Notes under the pieces: model-generated
What the model was told of the DNA's origin: nothing
The model's database searches: none
Seen by the model: the letters and a program-made list of their open reading frames with translations, nothing else
In this document: in pieces, positions 40,349 through 49,156 of the stretch
Position numbering within the stretch: position 1 is the stretch's first letter
Layout: every line of letters begins with the position of its first letter
NCBI RefSeq assembly: GCF_014654675.1
Contig: NZ_BNBC01000028.1
Span: 1 to 64,000 of the forward strand
DNA: 64,000 nucleotides
DNA from: Streptomyces spiralis
Lineage (GTDB): Bacteria > Actinomycetota > Actinomycetes > Streptomycetales > Streptomycetaceae
Direction of reading: 5' to 3'
Made by a program: the position numbers and the translations under genes

Positions 40349-42655
40349 TCACTGGCCCGTGACGACCGCCGCCTGCGGGCGGATCGGCAGGCGGTTGACC
40401 GGGCGGCCGGTGGCGGCCCGAACCGCGGAGGCGACGGCCGCCGGGGAGGTGACCACCGGGACCGCGCTGACCGCCTTCGCGCCGAAGGGGGCCACGACGT
40501 CCCGCTCCTCGACCAGTTTCACGATCTGGATGTCGGGCGCGTCCAGGGCCGTCGGCAGGGCGTACCCCGTCAGGTCGGGATGGCGGACCAGGCCGCGCGG
40601 GGTGCGCAGGTTCTCCGTGAGCGCGATGCCCACGCCCTGGGTGACGCCCGCCTCGATGCGGGAGACCAGCTGTTCGGGGTTGAGGACCCGGCCGACGTCC
40701 TGGGCCACCGCGAGCTCCACCACGCGGACCGAGCCCAGCTCGATGTCCACGTCCACCACGGCGCGGATCGCGCAGAAGGCCAGGCCCACGAAGGCGTCGC
40801 CCTGGCCGGCCTCGTCCAGCGGCTCCGTGGGGTGCGGGCGGCACTGGGCCGTCGCCCACAGCTCCTTGCCGTCCATGGCCTCGGTGACCGTGGTCGACAG
40901 CACGCCGTCGTACGACGTGATCTTGCCGTCGGTGATCTGCAGCAGCTCGGTCGACATGCCGAACTTGTGCGCGAGGGGCTGGAGGAGCTGGGTGCGGACC
41001 ATCTTCGCCGCGCGCTCCACCGCGCCGCCGGACACCCAGGTGTGGCGGCCCCGGCAGCCCGCGCCGGCCGGGGGCTGGTCGGTGTCGACGGGGGCCACGT
41101 GCACCTCGTCGATGCCCAGCGTCTCCTGGACGATCTGCCGGGCGAGCGTCGTGAAGCCCTGGCCCGTCTCGACGGCAGCGCACAGCACCGTAGCGACGCC
41201 GTTCTGGACCTTCACCGTGGCCGTGGAGACCTCGTCCGCGCCCTCCGCGCCGAGCATGTGCACCATGCCCAGGCCGTAGCCCACGCCCCGGCGCACCGCG
41301 CCCGGCTCGCCCGCGCCCTCGGGGCCGCCGGGCAACAGCCACTCGTCCTCGGGGGTGTCCTTGGGCAGCGGGGGCAGCGGGTGGTCCGCCACGGCCTGGA
41401 GCAGTTCGGCGACCGGGGCCGGGCAGGTCACCGTCTGGCCGGTGGGCAGGACGTCTCCGGTGGCCATCACGTTGCGCAGCCGCAGCTCCGCCGGGTCGAC
41501 GCCGAGCTTCTTGGCCAGCTTGTCCATCTGCGCCTCGTAGGCGGCGCACACCTGCATGGCGCCCTCGCCGCGGACGTGGCCCGAGGGCGGGTTGTTGGTG
41601 CGCACGGCCCAGCCCTCGATGAAGGCGTTCGGCACGACGTACGGTCCGCAGGCGAAGGACACGGCGGCGGCCAGGGCGTCGCCGGAGGTGTCGGCGTAGG
41701 CGCCCGCGTCCAGCAGGATCTGCGCCTCGACCTTGACCAGCTTGCCCTCGGCGTCGGCGTGGTGGCGGTAGCGCAGGAGGGTCGGGTGGCGGTGGGCGTG
41801 GCCCAGGAAGGACTCCTCGCGGGTCGCCGTCAGCTTCACCGGGCAGCCGGTCTTCAGCGCCAGCAGGCCCAGCGGGAGCTGGAAGCCCTGGTCCTCGCGG
41901 TCGGCGGTGGCGCCGGGCACACCGGTGACGACGATCTTCACGCGCTCCGGCTCCAGCCCGTAGCAGGCGGCGAGCGCGTCGCGGTCGGCGTGCGGATCGG
42001 TGGAGCCGAGGTACAGCTCGACGCCGCCGTCCGGGCGGGGCACGGCGAGGCCGGCCTCGGCGCCGATCGGCGCGGGGTCCTGCCGGCCGATGCGGTACAG
42101 GCCCTCGACGACGACGTCACCGGCCGCCTCCGGGTCGCCGTGGCGCAGCGGGATGTGCCGGACCAGGTTGCCGTCGGGGTGCAGCGGCTCGGCCTCGAAC
42201 GCCTGCTCGGGGTCGATCACCGCGTCGAGTACTTCGTACTCGACGATGACGGCGGCGGCGGCCATCCGCGCGGTGTCCGGGTGGTCGGCGGCGACGGCGG
42301 CGATGGGCTCGCCGTGGTGGCGTACGACTTCGGACGCGAAGACGGGACGGTCGGCCGTGCCACGGCCGTACAGCGGGCGGCCGGGGACGTCCTCGTGGGT
42401 GACGACGGCCCGTACGCCGGGCATCTCGCGCGCGTGGGTGGTGTCGATGGACACGATGCGCGCGTGCGCGTGCGGCGAGCGCAGGACCGCCGCCCACAGC
42501 AGGCCCTCGGCCCACAGGTCGGCCGCGTACGGGAAGGTGCCCTCCGTCTTGGCGCGGGCGTCGGCGGGCGGCAGCGAGGAGCCGATTCCGTGCGGCAGAG
42601 GCTCCGGCGCGGGGGCGGTCTCCGTGGCGGCAGCGGTGGCGGCTTCGTTGCTCAC
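40349..42655 (-). CDS. Molybdenum hydroxylase large (Mo-cofactor) subunit
   Basis: 768 residues, xanthine dehydrogenase family. The first domain (ARAKTEGTFPYAADLWAEGLLWAAVLRSPHAHARI) and the Moco domain with GQGFTTLARQI and GVGIALTENL are recognisable. It lacks the CO dehydrogenase Cys loop, so a purine or other heteroaromatic substrate is more likely. It is the last gene of a FAD/FeS/Mo set; its GTG overlaps the preceding stop by 3 bp. Confidence 0.9.
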   Translation of the reverse strand: MSNEAATAAATETAPAPEPLPHGIGSSLPPADARAKTEGTFPYAADLWAEGLLWAAVLRSPHAHARIVSIDTTHAREMPGVRAVVTHEDVPGRPLYGRGTADRPVFASEVVRHHGEPIAAVAADHPDTARMAAAAVIVEYEVLDAVIDPEQAFEAEPLHPDGNLVRHIPLRHGDPEAAGDVVVEGLYRIGRQDPAPIGAEAGLAVPRPDGGVELYLGSTDPHADRDALAACYGLEPERVKIVVTGVPGATADREDQGFQLPLGLLALKTGCPVKLTATREESFLGHAHRHPTLLRYRHHADAEGKLVKVEAQILLDAGAYADTSGDALAAAVSFACGPYVVPNAFIEGWAVRTNNPPSGHVRGEGAMQVCAAYEAQMDKLAKKLGVDPAELRLRNVMATGDVLPTGQTVTCPAPVAELLQAVADHPLPPLPKDTPEDEWLLPGGPEGAGEPGAVRRGVGYGLGMVHMLGAEGADEVSTATVKVQNGVATVLCAAVETGQGFTTLARQIVQETLGIDEVHVAPVDTDQPPAGAGCRGRHTWVSGGAVERAAKMVRTQLLQPLAHKFGMSTELLQITDGKITSYDGVLSTTVTEAMDGKELWATAQCRPHPTEPLDEAGQGDAFVGLAFCAIRAVVDVDIELGSVRVVELAVAQDVGRVLNPEQLVSRIEAGVTQGVGIALTENLRTPRGLVRHPDLTGYALPTALDAPDIQIVKLVEERDVVAPFGAKAVSAVPVVTSPAAVASAVRAATGRPVNRLPIRPQAAVVTGQ

Positions 42656-44511
42656 GCCTGGCCTCCGTCGTGGCCGTAGGGGTCGTGCGGGTCGTGATGT
42701 CCGTGGGGATCGTGGTGGTGCCCGTGCGGATCAGGGTGACCGTGCGGTTCGTCGGGCCCGTGCGGGGCCGGTGCGCCGAAGGCCGAGTGGTGGATGCCGC
42801 CGGCGCCGGGGCCCGCCTGGTGCGGGATACGCGGCTCGCCGGCATCCGTCTCACCGCCGTCGGCCGCGGCGTGCTCCGCGGCGGCGTGCGCCTCGCGCTC
42901 GGCGACGACCTCCTCGACCGCCCGCAGGACGCCCTTGTAGCCCGAGCAGCGGCACAGGTTGCCGCACAGGGCCTGACGGGTCTCCAGTTCGGTGGGGGCC
43001 GGGTTGCCCTCCAACAGGTCGTGCACGGTCATCGCCATGCCGGGCACGCAGAAGCCGCACTGCACCGCGCCGCAGCGCGCGAGCGCCCGCTGCACGTCCG
43101 ACGGCTGTCCGTCGACGGCCAGGCCCTCGACCGTACGGACCTCGCTGCCGGCCGCGGTGACCGCGGGCACCAGGCAGGAGGCGACGAGACGGCCGTCCAC
43201 CTGCACGTTGCAGGCGCCGCACTCGCCCTGCGAGCAGCCGTCCTTGGCGCCCGCGAGACCGAGCCGCTCGCGCAGCACGTACAGCAGCGACTCGCCGATC
43301 CACGCGTCGGTGACGGGCCGGTCCACGCCGTTGACGCGCAGCACGTAGGAGGCGAGCGGATGCTCGTCCTGCGGCGCCGCGGGCGGCGGGCCGTCCGCGG
43401 CCGCGGCTTCCTGGTGCGCGTCGGCCGGGTCGGCCGGGTCGGCGTCCGGGGCCGTGGGGTCGGAGGCCGTGACGGGCTCTTCGGCGGCCTGGCGGGGGTC
43501 GGCGGACTCCTCGGCCGGGTCCTGGGCGGCGGGGCGCCCAGCGGCGCTCTCGGCGGGCTCTACGGGCGCTTGGACGGCCCCGCGTACATGCTCGGGCGAC
43601 TCATCGGCCCCGGGAGCCCCGGAAGGTCCGGAAGGTCGGGAAGGTCCGGCGCCGGGCTGCACGGCCTCGGCGTCCCGTGCGGCCGACCGGGTCGCGGCGG
43701 GGGCACCGGACTCCGGCTCGGGCTCGGACTCGGGGTGCCGGCGGTGCTCCGGGTGCTCGTCACGCGCCGTCGGTTCCTCGGGGTGCTGGGCGGTCGTCGC
43801 GGGCTCGGCCGGATACGGGTGGGCGGCGGGCTCGCCGTCGTACGCGCCGCCGTCGTACGCACCGTCGGCGGGGTCCTGCGGCGGGCGCGCCCACGGTTGC
43901 CCGATCGCCTCCGGCGCCCAGGGGGCGGCCGCGCCGCCCGGGAGGGTGGGCGGAGGGGTGCCGCCCCACTGCTGGACCAGGGACGACGTAGTGAACTCGC
44001 CCGATTCGTCCGGAAGGTCGCCTCCGGCGACCGGGATCGACCACTGCCCCGTGACGTCGTGCCCGGGCGCCGGGGACGGGGGCTGCGCCTGGGAGCGCCC
44101 CTGGGAGTGCGCCTGCGCCTGCCCCTGTGCCTGGGTGTGGTCGTCCTGGAAGGTCCACTGCTGGGTGGCCTGGGGGCGGTACGCGAACCGGTCGTCCGCG
44201 CCCGCGTCCCCGGTGCCGTCCTGCGGCACCGCGTTCGGGTCGGGCCACTGGGCGCCCTCGGCGGGTACGGCCCAGCCGCCGGTGGCCGACGGGTCGGTGG
44301 CCGCGGGCGAGGCGGGCGTGACCGTTATCTGCGGCGGCACATAGCCGTGGCCGGGCGCGGCCAGCGGACTGTCGGCGGCCAGGAGGGCGTCGATGCCGCC
44401 CTCGGGAAGCTTCACGAACGCGGTGGCACCGTCGTCGTAGTCGCCCTGTGGCAGCGGGTTCCAGCGGCCGCCGCTGCCGGGCGCGCCCTCCGCGTGCTGG
44501 TCGTCGGTCAC
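42652..44511 (-). CDS. Molybdenum hydroxylase [2Fe-2S] subunit with long disordered N-terminus and His-rich tail
   Basis: 619 residues against about 160 for the family. The two-cluster domain starts near 386: cluster I Cys426, 431, 434 and 446 (CSQGECGAC), cluster II Cys485, 488, 520 and 522. The first 385 residues are Pro/Ala/Gln/Glu-rich and apparently disordered. The last 40 residues are dominated by His, Gly, Pro and Asp (HGHPDPHGHHHDPHGHH), a possible metal-binding tail. The GTG start overlaps the FAD subunit stop, and codon use looks normal throughout. Confidence 0.88.
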   Translation of the reverse strand: MTDDQHAEGAPGSGGRWNPLPQGDYDDGATAFVKLPEGGIDALLAADSPLAAPGHGYVPPQITVTPASPAATDPSATGGWAVPAEGAQWPDPNAVPQDGTGDAGADDRFAYRPQATQQWTFQDDHTQAQGQAQAHSQGRSQAQPPSPAPGHDVTGQWSIPVAGGDLPDESGEFTTSSLVQQWGGTPPPTLPGGAAAPWAPEAIGQPWARPPQDPADGAYDGGAYDGEPAAHPYPAEPATTAQHPEEPTARDEHPEHRRHPESEPEPESGAPAATRSAARDAEAVQPGAGPSRPSGPSGAPGADESPEHVRGAVQAPVEPAESAAGRPAAQDPAEESADPRQAAEEPVTASDPTAPDADPADPADAHQEAAAADGPPPAAPQDEHPLASYVLRVNGVDRPVTDAWIGESLLYVLRERLGLAGAKDGCSQGECGACNVQVDGRLVASCLVPAVTAAGSEVRTVEGLAVDGQPSDVQRALARCGAVQCGFCVPGMAMTVHDLLEGNPAPTELETRQALCGNLCRCSGYKGVLRAVEEVVAEREAHAAAEHAAADGGETDAGEPRIPHQAGPGAGGIHHSAFGAPAPHGPDEPHGHPDPHGHHHDPHGHHDPHDPYGHDGGQA

Positions 44512-45401
44512 GACAGCGCCCTCCCCAGTGCTCGTCGGGCCAGCGCGGCGACGGTGCGCCGCAGGTGCAGTACGGCGGGTGGAAGCTGCGGCACGGACCC
44601 GTCCGGGGCCGGGACCGGATCGGGGATGCAGGCCGCGGCGACGTACTCGCCGAAGGCGTTGAGCGCCTCGGGCACGATCGCGCGGTCGTTGTCCCAGTCG
44701 ATGAGCTGGGCCACCCACTGCTCGGCGTCCAGGGGCCGGAGCGGCATGGGCGCTATGGCGCCGACCGCGCAGCGCACACCGCGCCGGGCCGGGTCCAGGA
44801 CCAGCGCCACGGACGCGACGGCGCGGCCGGGGCCGGTGCGGCCGGTCGCCTTCACGAAGACCTGGGGGGCGTGCAGCAGCGGTACGCGCACGTAGCCGAT
44901 GAGCTCGCCCGCGCGGAGCATCTCCACCCCGGCGAGCAGGTGCGACACCGGGATCTCCCGGCGGGCTCCGCCCGGACCCGCGATGATCAGGGTCGCCTCC
45001 AGGGCGGCCAGCACCGGCAGCGCGTCCCCGGTGGGGGCGGCGGAGGCGATGTTGCCGCCCAGGGTGCCGGCGTTGCGGATGTGCGGGGGGCCGGCGGCGC
45101 GTGCGGCGGCGGCGAGCGCGGGGATCAGGGCGGCGAAGTCGGGGCGCCCCATGCGCGCGTGCGTGAGGCCGGCGCCGAGCAGCGCGTGGCCGTCCTGGTA
45201 CTGCCAGCCGCGGATCTCGCTGATCCGGCCGAGGCCGACCAGCGCGGCCGGCCTGAGCTGCCCGGAGTTGACGGCGGCCATGAGGTCGGTGCCGCCGGCC
45301 ACGGGCACGGCGGCGGGCATGGCGGTGAGTGCCGCCACGGCCTCGTCCAGCGTCGTGGGCAGCGTGACGGCCTGCGCCGCCTGCGGTGCGTGCGTGGTCA
45401 A
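44508..45401 (-). CDS. Molybdenum hydroxylase FAD subunit
   Basis: 297 residues. The FAD domain has VPVAGGTDLMAAV and the flavin loop AGTLGGNIASAAPTGD. It passes electrons from the Fe-S subunit to an acceptor. The TTG at 45401 (LTTHAPQAA) is chosen because AAGGGG lies 8 bp upstream; the longer frame upstream lacks similarity. It is the first gene of the three-subunit operon, and overlapping stops and starts link it to the Fe-S gene. Confidence 0.87.
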   Translation of the reverse strand: MTTHAPQAAQAVTLPTTLDEAVAALTAMPAAVPVAGGTDLMAAVNSGQLRPAALVGLGRISEIRGWQYQDGHALLGAGLTHARMGRPDFAALIPALAAAARAAGPPHIRNAGTLGGNIASAAPTGDALPVLAALEATLIIAGPGGARREIPVSHLLAGVEMLRAGELIGYVRVPLLHAPQVFVKATGRTGPGRAVASVALVLDPARRGVRCAVGAIAPMPLRPLDAEQWVAQLIDWDNDRAIVPEALNAFGEYVAAACIPDPVPAPDGSVPQLPPAVLHLRRTVAALARRALGRALS

Positions 45402-46163
45402 ACCGGCTTGCCCCTTCCCGCTGCCCCACTGGTCCCACCCGTGTGGCCGTACGGTACGACCTGACAGGGCGGACGTGGCAACTCTGGCACATCTTCGCAG
45501 GGGGCGAGGACACGGGTCCGCCAGGAGGCATTCGCCCACCTCATCGGGGACATGGTCCGTTTTGACACGGCATCACCGCTGCGGGCGAATTCCCACCCTT
45601 CGCTGACTCTTGCGGATTTTTTTCCGCTGTCAGTTCGAGAAGCGCGGGGCGCGGAAGGGGCGGGGATCGGGGAGCCGGGGGATCGGGAACCCGGGGCGGC
45701 CCCGACGGGCCGGCCCGTCGGGGCCGCCCCACCCGCCGAGGCCGCCCGACCCGTCGGAGCCCGCCGCACCCGTCGGGTCTCGCCCACCGGCCGGGGACTC
45801 CCCGTCGGGGGCGGCCCCACCGGCAGGGACCGGGGAGCGGGAAGCCGGAAGGGCCGCGGGTCGCCCCGCGCCGCCCGACCCGTCGGGGGCCGCCGCCGCA
45901 CCGGTCGGGGCCTCGCCCACCGGCCGGAGGCCTCCCGTCGGGGCTGCCCCCCGGCAGGGGCACCGCCCACCGACCAGGACCCGCTCCCCCGCCAAGTCCG
46001 CCCCACCGGCAGGGACGCCGCCCACCGATCAGGACTTCGCCCCACCTACCAAGGCCGCCTCACCGGAAGGAGCCCCGCCCAGCAGAGGGCCCCGCCCCAC
46101 CAGTCAGGGTCTGCCCATCAGTCGCGGGCCCGCCCGACAGTCGCGGCCCGGCTCCATCGGGGG
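45402..46163. repeat. Repeat-rich intergenic region with a 38-bp perfect palindrome
   Basis: This 762-bp gap between the hexosaminidase and the Mo-hydroxylase operon is extremely GC-rich. From 45640 to 46150 it is built of variants of CCCGTCGGGG, CACCGGCAGGG and CCCACCGG in both orientations. Positions 45693-45730 form a perfect 38-bp palindrome. Frames on both strands translate to Pro/Gly/Arg repeats without family similarity, so I consider it non-coding. It may act as a terminator or be an expanding repeat. Confidence 0.6.
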
Positions 46164-47903
46164 TCACCTGGCCGGTGGCGGGCCGTCGATCGGGCGGCCG
46201 AGGATGCCGGGACGGCGTTGCCAGGGGTGCGGGCCGGTGGGAGGGCGGTAGGCGACGCCCAGGGCGTCCAGGCGTCGGTAGTGGGTGGTCATCCGGCGTT
46301 CGAAGTCGGCGAAGTCCCGTTGCGAGGGCGCGGGCAGAGCGCTCCAGGCGACCTCGGCGAAGGCGGCCAGTCTGGGGAAGGTCTGGTAGTCCACGCGTGC
46401 GGAGTCCTCCATCACCTCGGTCCACACGTTGGCCTGGGCGCCCAGCACATGGTGGGCGTGGTCCGCGTCGAGTCCGGGCGGCACCGGCTCGAACCGGTAG
46501 ACGTCCTCCAGGGTCCGTACGTAGCCGATGGGCACCGGCTCGTCGGCGCCCGCGTCCTGCCGGTGGTCCAAGTACACCTGCTGCTCGGGACACATGACGA
46601 CGTCGTGGCCGGCCCGCGCGGCGGCGATCCCGCCCGCGTACCCGCGCCAGGACGACACGGCGGCACCGTCCGCGAGCCCGCCTTCCAGGATCTCGTCCCA
46701 GCCGATGAGCCGACGCCCGCGCGCGGCAAGCCACTTGTCGAAGTGGCCGACGAACCACGCCTGCAACTCGTCCTCGTCGGCCAGCCCGAGTTCCCGGATG
46801 CGGGCCTGCGCCGCAGACGAGGCGCGCCACTGGTCCTTGGGGCACTCGTCGCCGCCGATGTGGAAGAACTCCGAAAATCCCGTGGAGCCCGTGGCGTTCG
46901 CCGGGAACAGGTCGAGCAGTTCCTCGAAGACGCCCTCGTAGAAGCGCAGGGTGTTGTCAGTGGGGGCGAGTACGTTCGGATTGACCCCCCAGTTGTCCCA
47001 GACAGTGAGGGCGGTGGTGTCGATGACGTCGGTGTTGCCGAGTTCCGGATACGCGGCGATGGCGGCCTGCGAGTGCCCGGGTACGTCTATCTCCGGGACG
47101 ACGCTGATATGCCGCTCGGCGGCGTAGGCGACGATCTCGCGGATGTCGTCCTGGGTGTAGTGGCCGCCGTGCGGTTTGTCCTCCCACAGCGGGGAGGCCC
47201 GGTGGCCGACCTTGGTGCGCGAGCGCCAGGAGCCGGTTTCGGTCAGTTTCGGGTACCGCTTGATCTCCACCCGCCAGCCCTGGTCGTCCGTCAAGTGGAG
47301 GTGGAGCACGTTGAGTTTGTGCGCGGCCATCAGGTCCAGGTAGCGCAGGACGCCGTCCTTCGGCATGAAGTGCCGGGCCACGTCCAGCATCAGCCCGCGC
47401 CAGCGGAAGCGGGGCGCGTCGTCGATGACCTGGGCCGGGACCGCGTGGGCGGCGCCCGGTCGCACGGGGGCGCGGCGGAAGGCGTCCGGGCCGAGCAGCT
47501 GGCGCAGGGTCTGCGCGCCCCAGAAGACCCCGGCCGGGGCACCGCCGCGGATCTCCACGCTCCGGTCGGTCACACGGAGCCGATAGGCCTCGGGCTCCAG
47601 GGTGTCGTCCAGGAGCAGCCGCACCGAGTTCGCCGCCGGCTCCCGACCGACGGCCGACGGGGCGGACGACACGGCGGCCGACACAGCGGCTGACGCGGCA
47701 GTCGGCGGCCCGCTCGGGCTGACGGCCGGCAGCGGCAGACCGAGGGCCGCGCCGAGCGTGGCGCGCAGCCAGCGTTCAGCGGTGCCCGTGCCGGGGGCGG
47801 CCCGCAGAGTCGTGTCCTGGTCGAACAGGAACGCGCCCCGCACCGGACCGGCGACGGCGCGCGCCGCCGGAATCACGTCGTTCTTGATCTCGTCCTGCGC
47901 CAC
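46164..47903 (-). CDS. Beta-N-acetylhexosaminidase (GH20)
   Basis: 579 residues. The GH20 catalytic domain starts near 165 (RFRWRGLMLDVARHFMP), with the acid/base and assisting pair Asp352-Glu353 in HIGGDECP and the substrate Trp in VWTEVMEDS. A GH20b-like N-terminal domain precedes it. There is no signal peptide, so it probably acts in the cytoplasm on imported chito-oligosaccharides or wall fragments, feeding GlcNAc to the same pathway as the nag PTS genes. A DasR-like site lies 35 bp upstream. Confidence 0.93.
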   Translation of the reverse strand: MAQDEIKNDVIPAARAVAGPVRGAFLFDQDTTLRAAPGTGTAERWLRATLGAALGLPLPAVSPSGPPTAASAAVSAAVSSAPSAVGREPAANSVRLLLDDTLEPEAYRLRVTDRSVEIRGGAPAGVFWGAQTLRQLLGPDAFRRAPVRPGAAHAVPAQVIDDAPRFRWRGLMLDVARHFMPKDGVLRYLDLMAAHKLNVLHLHLTDDQGWRVEIKRYPKLTETGSWRSRTKVGHRASPLWEDKPHGGHYTQDDIREIVAYAAERHISVVPEIDVPGHSQAAIAAYPELGNTDVIDTTALTVWDNWGVNPNVLAPTDNTLRFYEGVFEELLDLFPANATGSTGFSEFFHIGGDECPKDQWRASSAAQARIRELGLADEDELQAWFVGHFDKWLAARGRRLIGWDEILEGGLADGAAVSSWRGYAGGIAAARAGHDVVMCPEQQVYLDHRQDAGADEPVPIGYVRTLEDVYRFEPVPPGLDADHAHHVLGAQANVWTEVMEDSARVDYQTFPRLAAFAEVAWSALPAPSQRDFADFERRMTTHYRRLDALGVAYRPPTGPHPWQRRPGILGRPIDGPPPAR

Positions 47904-47937
47904 GGACGGAGCCTAGGGACTACCGCAGGCACCCACA

Positions 47938-47953
47938 AGAGGTCTGGACCACT
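47938..47953. promoter_or_regulatory. Candidate DasR operator (dre) upstream of the hexosaminidase
   Basis: AGAGGTCTGGACCACT, read on the minus strand as AGTGGTCCAGACCTCT, matches the dre consensus well. A weaker half (AGGTCTGAACC) follows. It lies 35 bp before the hexosaminidase start, as at the nagE genes. Confidence 0.8.
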
Positions 47954-47978
47954 GAGGTCTGAACCGCTCTCCCGGCGA

Positions 47979-48269
47979 CTACTTGCCGCCGCCCTTGCCG
48001 CCCTTGTCGTCGCCGCCGCCGGCACCCATGGACTCGTAGATCTCCTTGCACAGGGGGCACACCGGGTACTTCTTCGGGTCGCGGCCGGGCACCCAGACCT
48101 TGCCGCACAGCGCCACGACGGGCGTCCCGTCCAGGGCGCTCGCCATGATCTTGTCCTTCTGGACATAGTGGGCGAAGCGCTCGTGGTCGCCGTCGCCGTG
48201 GGACACCTGCGGCGTCGGCTCTACGAGGGTTCCCGTACCAGTCCCGCGCTCGGGCTCGAGAGTGCTCAT
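47979..48269 (-). CDS. DUF3039 family zinc-ribbon-like protein
   Basis: 96 residues, small actinobacterial family. The core HYVQKDKIMASALDGTPVVALCGKVW ends in VCPLCKEIYESM, giving one lone Cys plus a CxxC that may bind zinc. The C-terminus is Gly/Lys-rich. The ATG is at 48269. It lies downstream of the yqgE-like gene on the same strand. Confidence 0.85.
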   Translation of the reverse strand: MSTLEPERGTGTGTLVEPTPQVSHGDGDHERFAHYVQKDKIMASALDGTPVVALCGKVWVPGRDPKKYPVCPLCKEIYESMGAGGGDDKGGKGGGK

Positions 48270-48297
48270 ACGGCAAGGGTACTGAAGCGTCCGGAGT

Positions 48298-48870
48298 TCA
48301 GTTGAGCGATGGGTCGTCCGGATATGTGGCGACCATCGCCAGCTCGTTGCGCTGCCGGCGCAGCACCTCGCGCCAGAGCCGCTCGGGGGACGGGGAGGAC
48401 ACGTCGCCGGGCTCCGACTCGACGACGTACCACGCCCCATCCACCAGCTCGTCCTCCAGCTGACCGGGGCCCCAGCCGGCGTACCCGGCGAAGATCCGCA
48501 GCGATCCGAGGGCGGAGGCCAGCAGCTCCGGCGGGGCCTCCAGGTCGACGAGTCCGATCGCGCCGTGCACCCGGCGCCAGCCCAGCGGAGCGGCCTCGCC
48601 GGAGGCGCCGCCCGGGATGACGGCGACGCCGAGCGCGGAGTCCAGCGACACGGGGCCGCCCTGGAAGACGACGCCGGGCTCCCCGGCGAGATCCGCCCAG
48701 CCCTCGAGGATGTCGCCGACGTCCACGGGCGTGGGACGGTTGAGGACGACACCGAGGGAGCCCTCCTCGTCGTGGTCGAGAAGGAGCACCACCGCGCGGT
48801 CGAAGTTCGGGTCCGCCAGGGCGGGCGTTGCCACGAGCAGCCGCCCTGTGAGCGAGGACACCTCGGTCAT
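48298..48870 (-). CDS. YqgE/AlgH family protein
   Basis: 190 residues. The family pattern is SLTGRLLVATPALADPNFDRAVVLLLDHDEEGSLGVVLNRP, VFQGGPVSLDSALGV and RIFAGYAGWGPGQLEDEL. Its function is unknown despite wide conservation. The ATG at 48870 (MTEVSSL) is preferred over upstream in-frame starts. It is divergent from murA. Confidence 0.92.
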   Translation of the reverse strand: MTEVSSLTGRLLVATPALADPNFDRAVVLLLDHDEEGSLGVVLNRPTPVDVGDILEGWADLAGEPGVVFQGGPVSLDSALGVAVIPGGASGEAAPLGWRRVHGAIGLVDLEAPPELLASALGSLRIFAGYAGWGPGQLEDELVDGAWYVVESEPGDVSSPSPERLWREVLRRQRNELAMVATYPDDPSLN

Positions 48871-49156
48871 GCCAGACATGATCCCGCATCTTGCCCAGGT
48901 GTGGGGAGCCAATCCGGCTACGGGAGTGAGGGCAGCTCACGGGGGCACGGGAGCGCCGAGGGCGCACGGCCAGGCGGTGACCCCATGTGCCCGGTCTGCG
49001 ACGGTTCGTGTTGTGACACAGCCATGACGTGGCTGGGCGGTCCTCGGGCTTACTTCAGGGGGGTGTACGGCGATTACTCTGTCTTCCCCGGCCCTGACCG
49101 AAGTGATCGGCCGCGCCCGGCCACCCCCCTGCCCACCTCATCGGAACGCGAGATAC

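Noticed and set aside
45541..46163. Several reading frames on both strands in the repeat-rich gap
   Set aside because: They encode only Pro/Gly/Arg/Ala repeats, have no conserved family pattern and arise from GC-rich repeats that lack stop codons.
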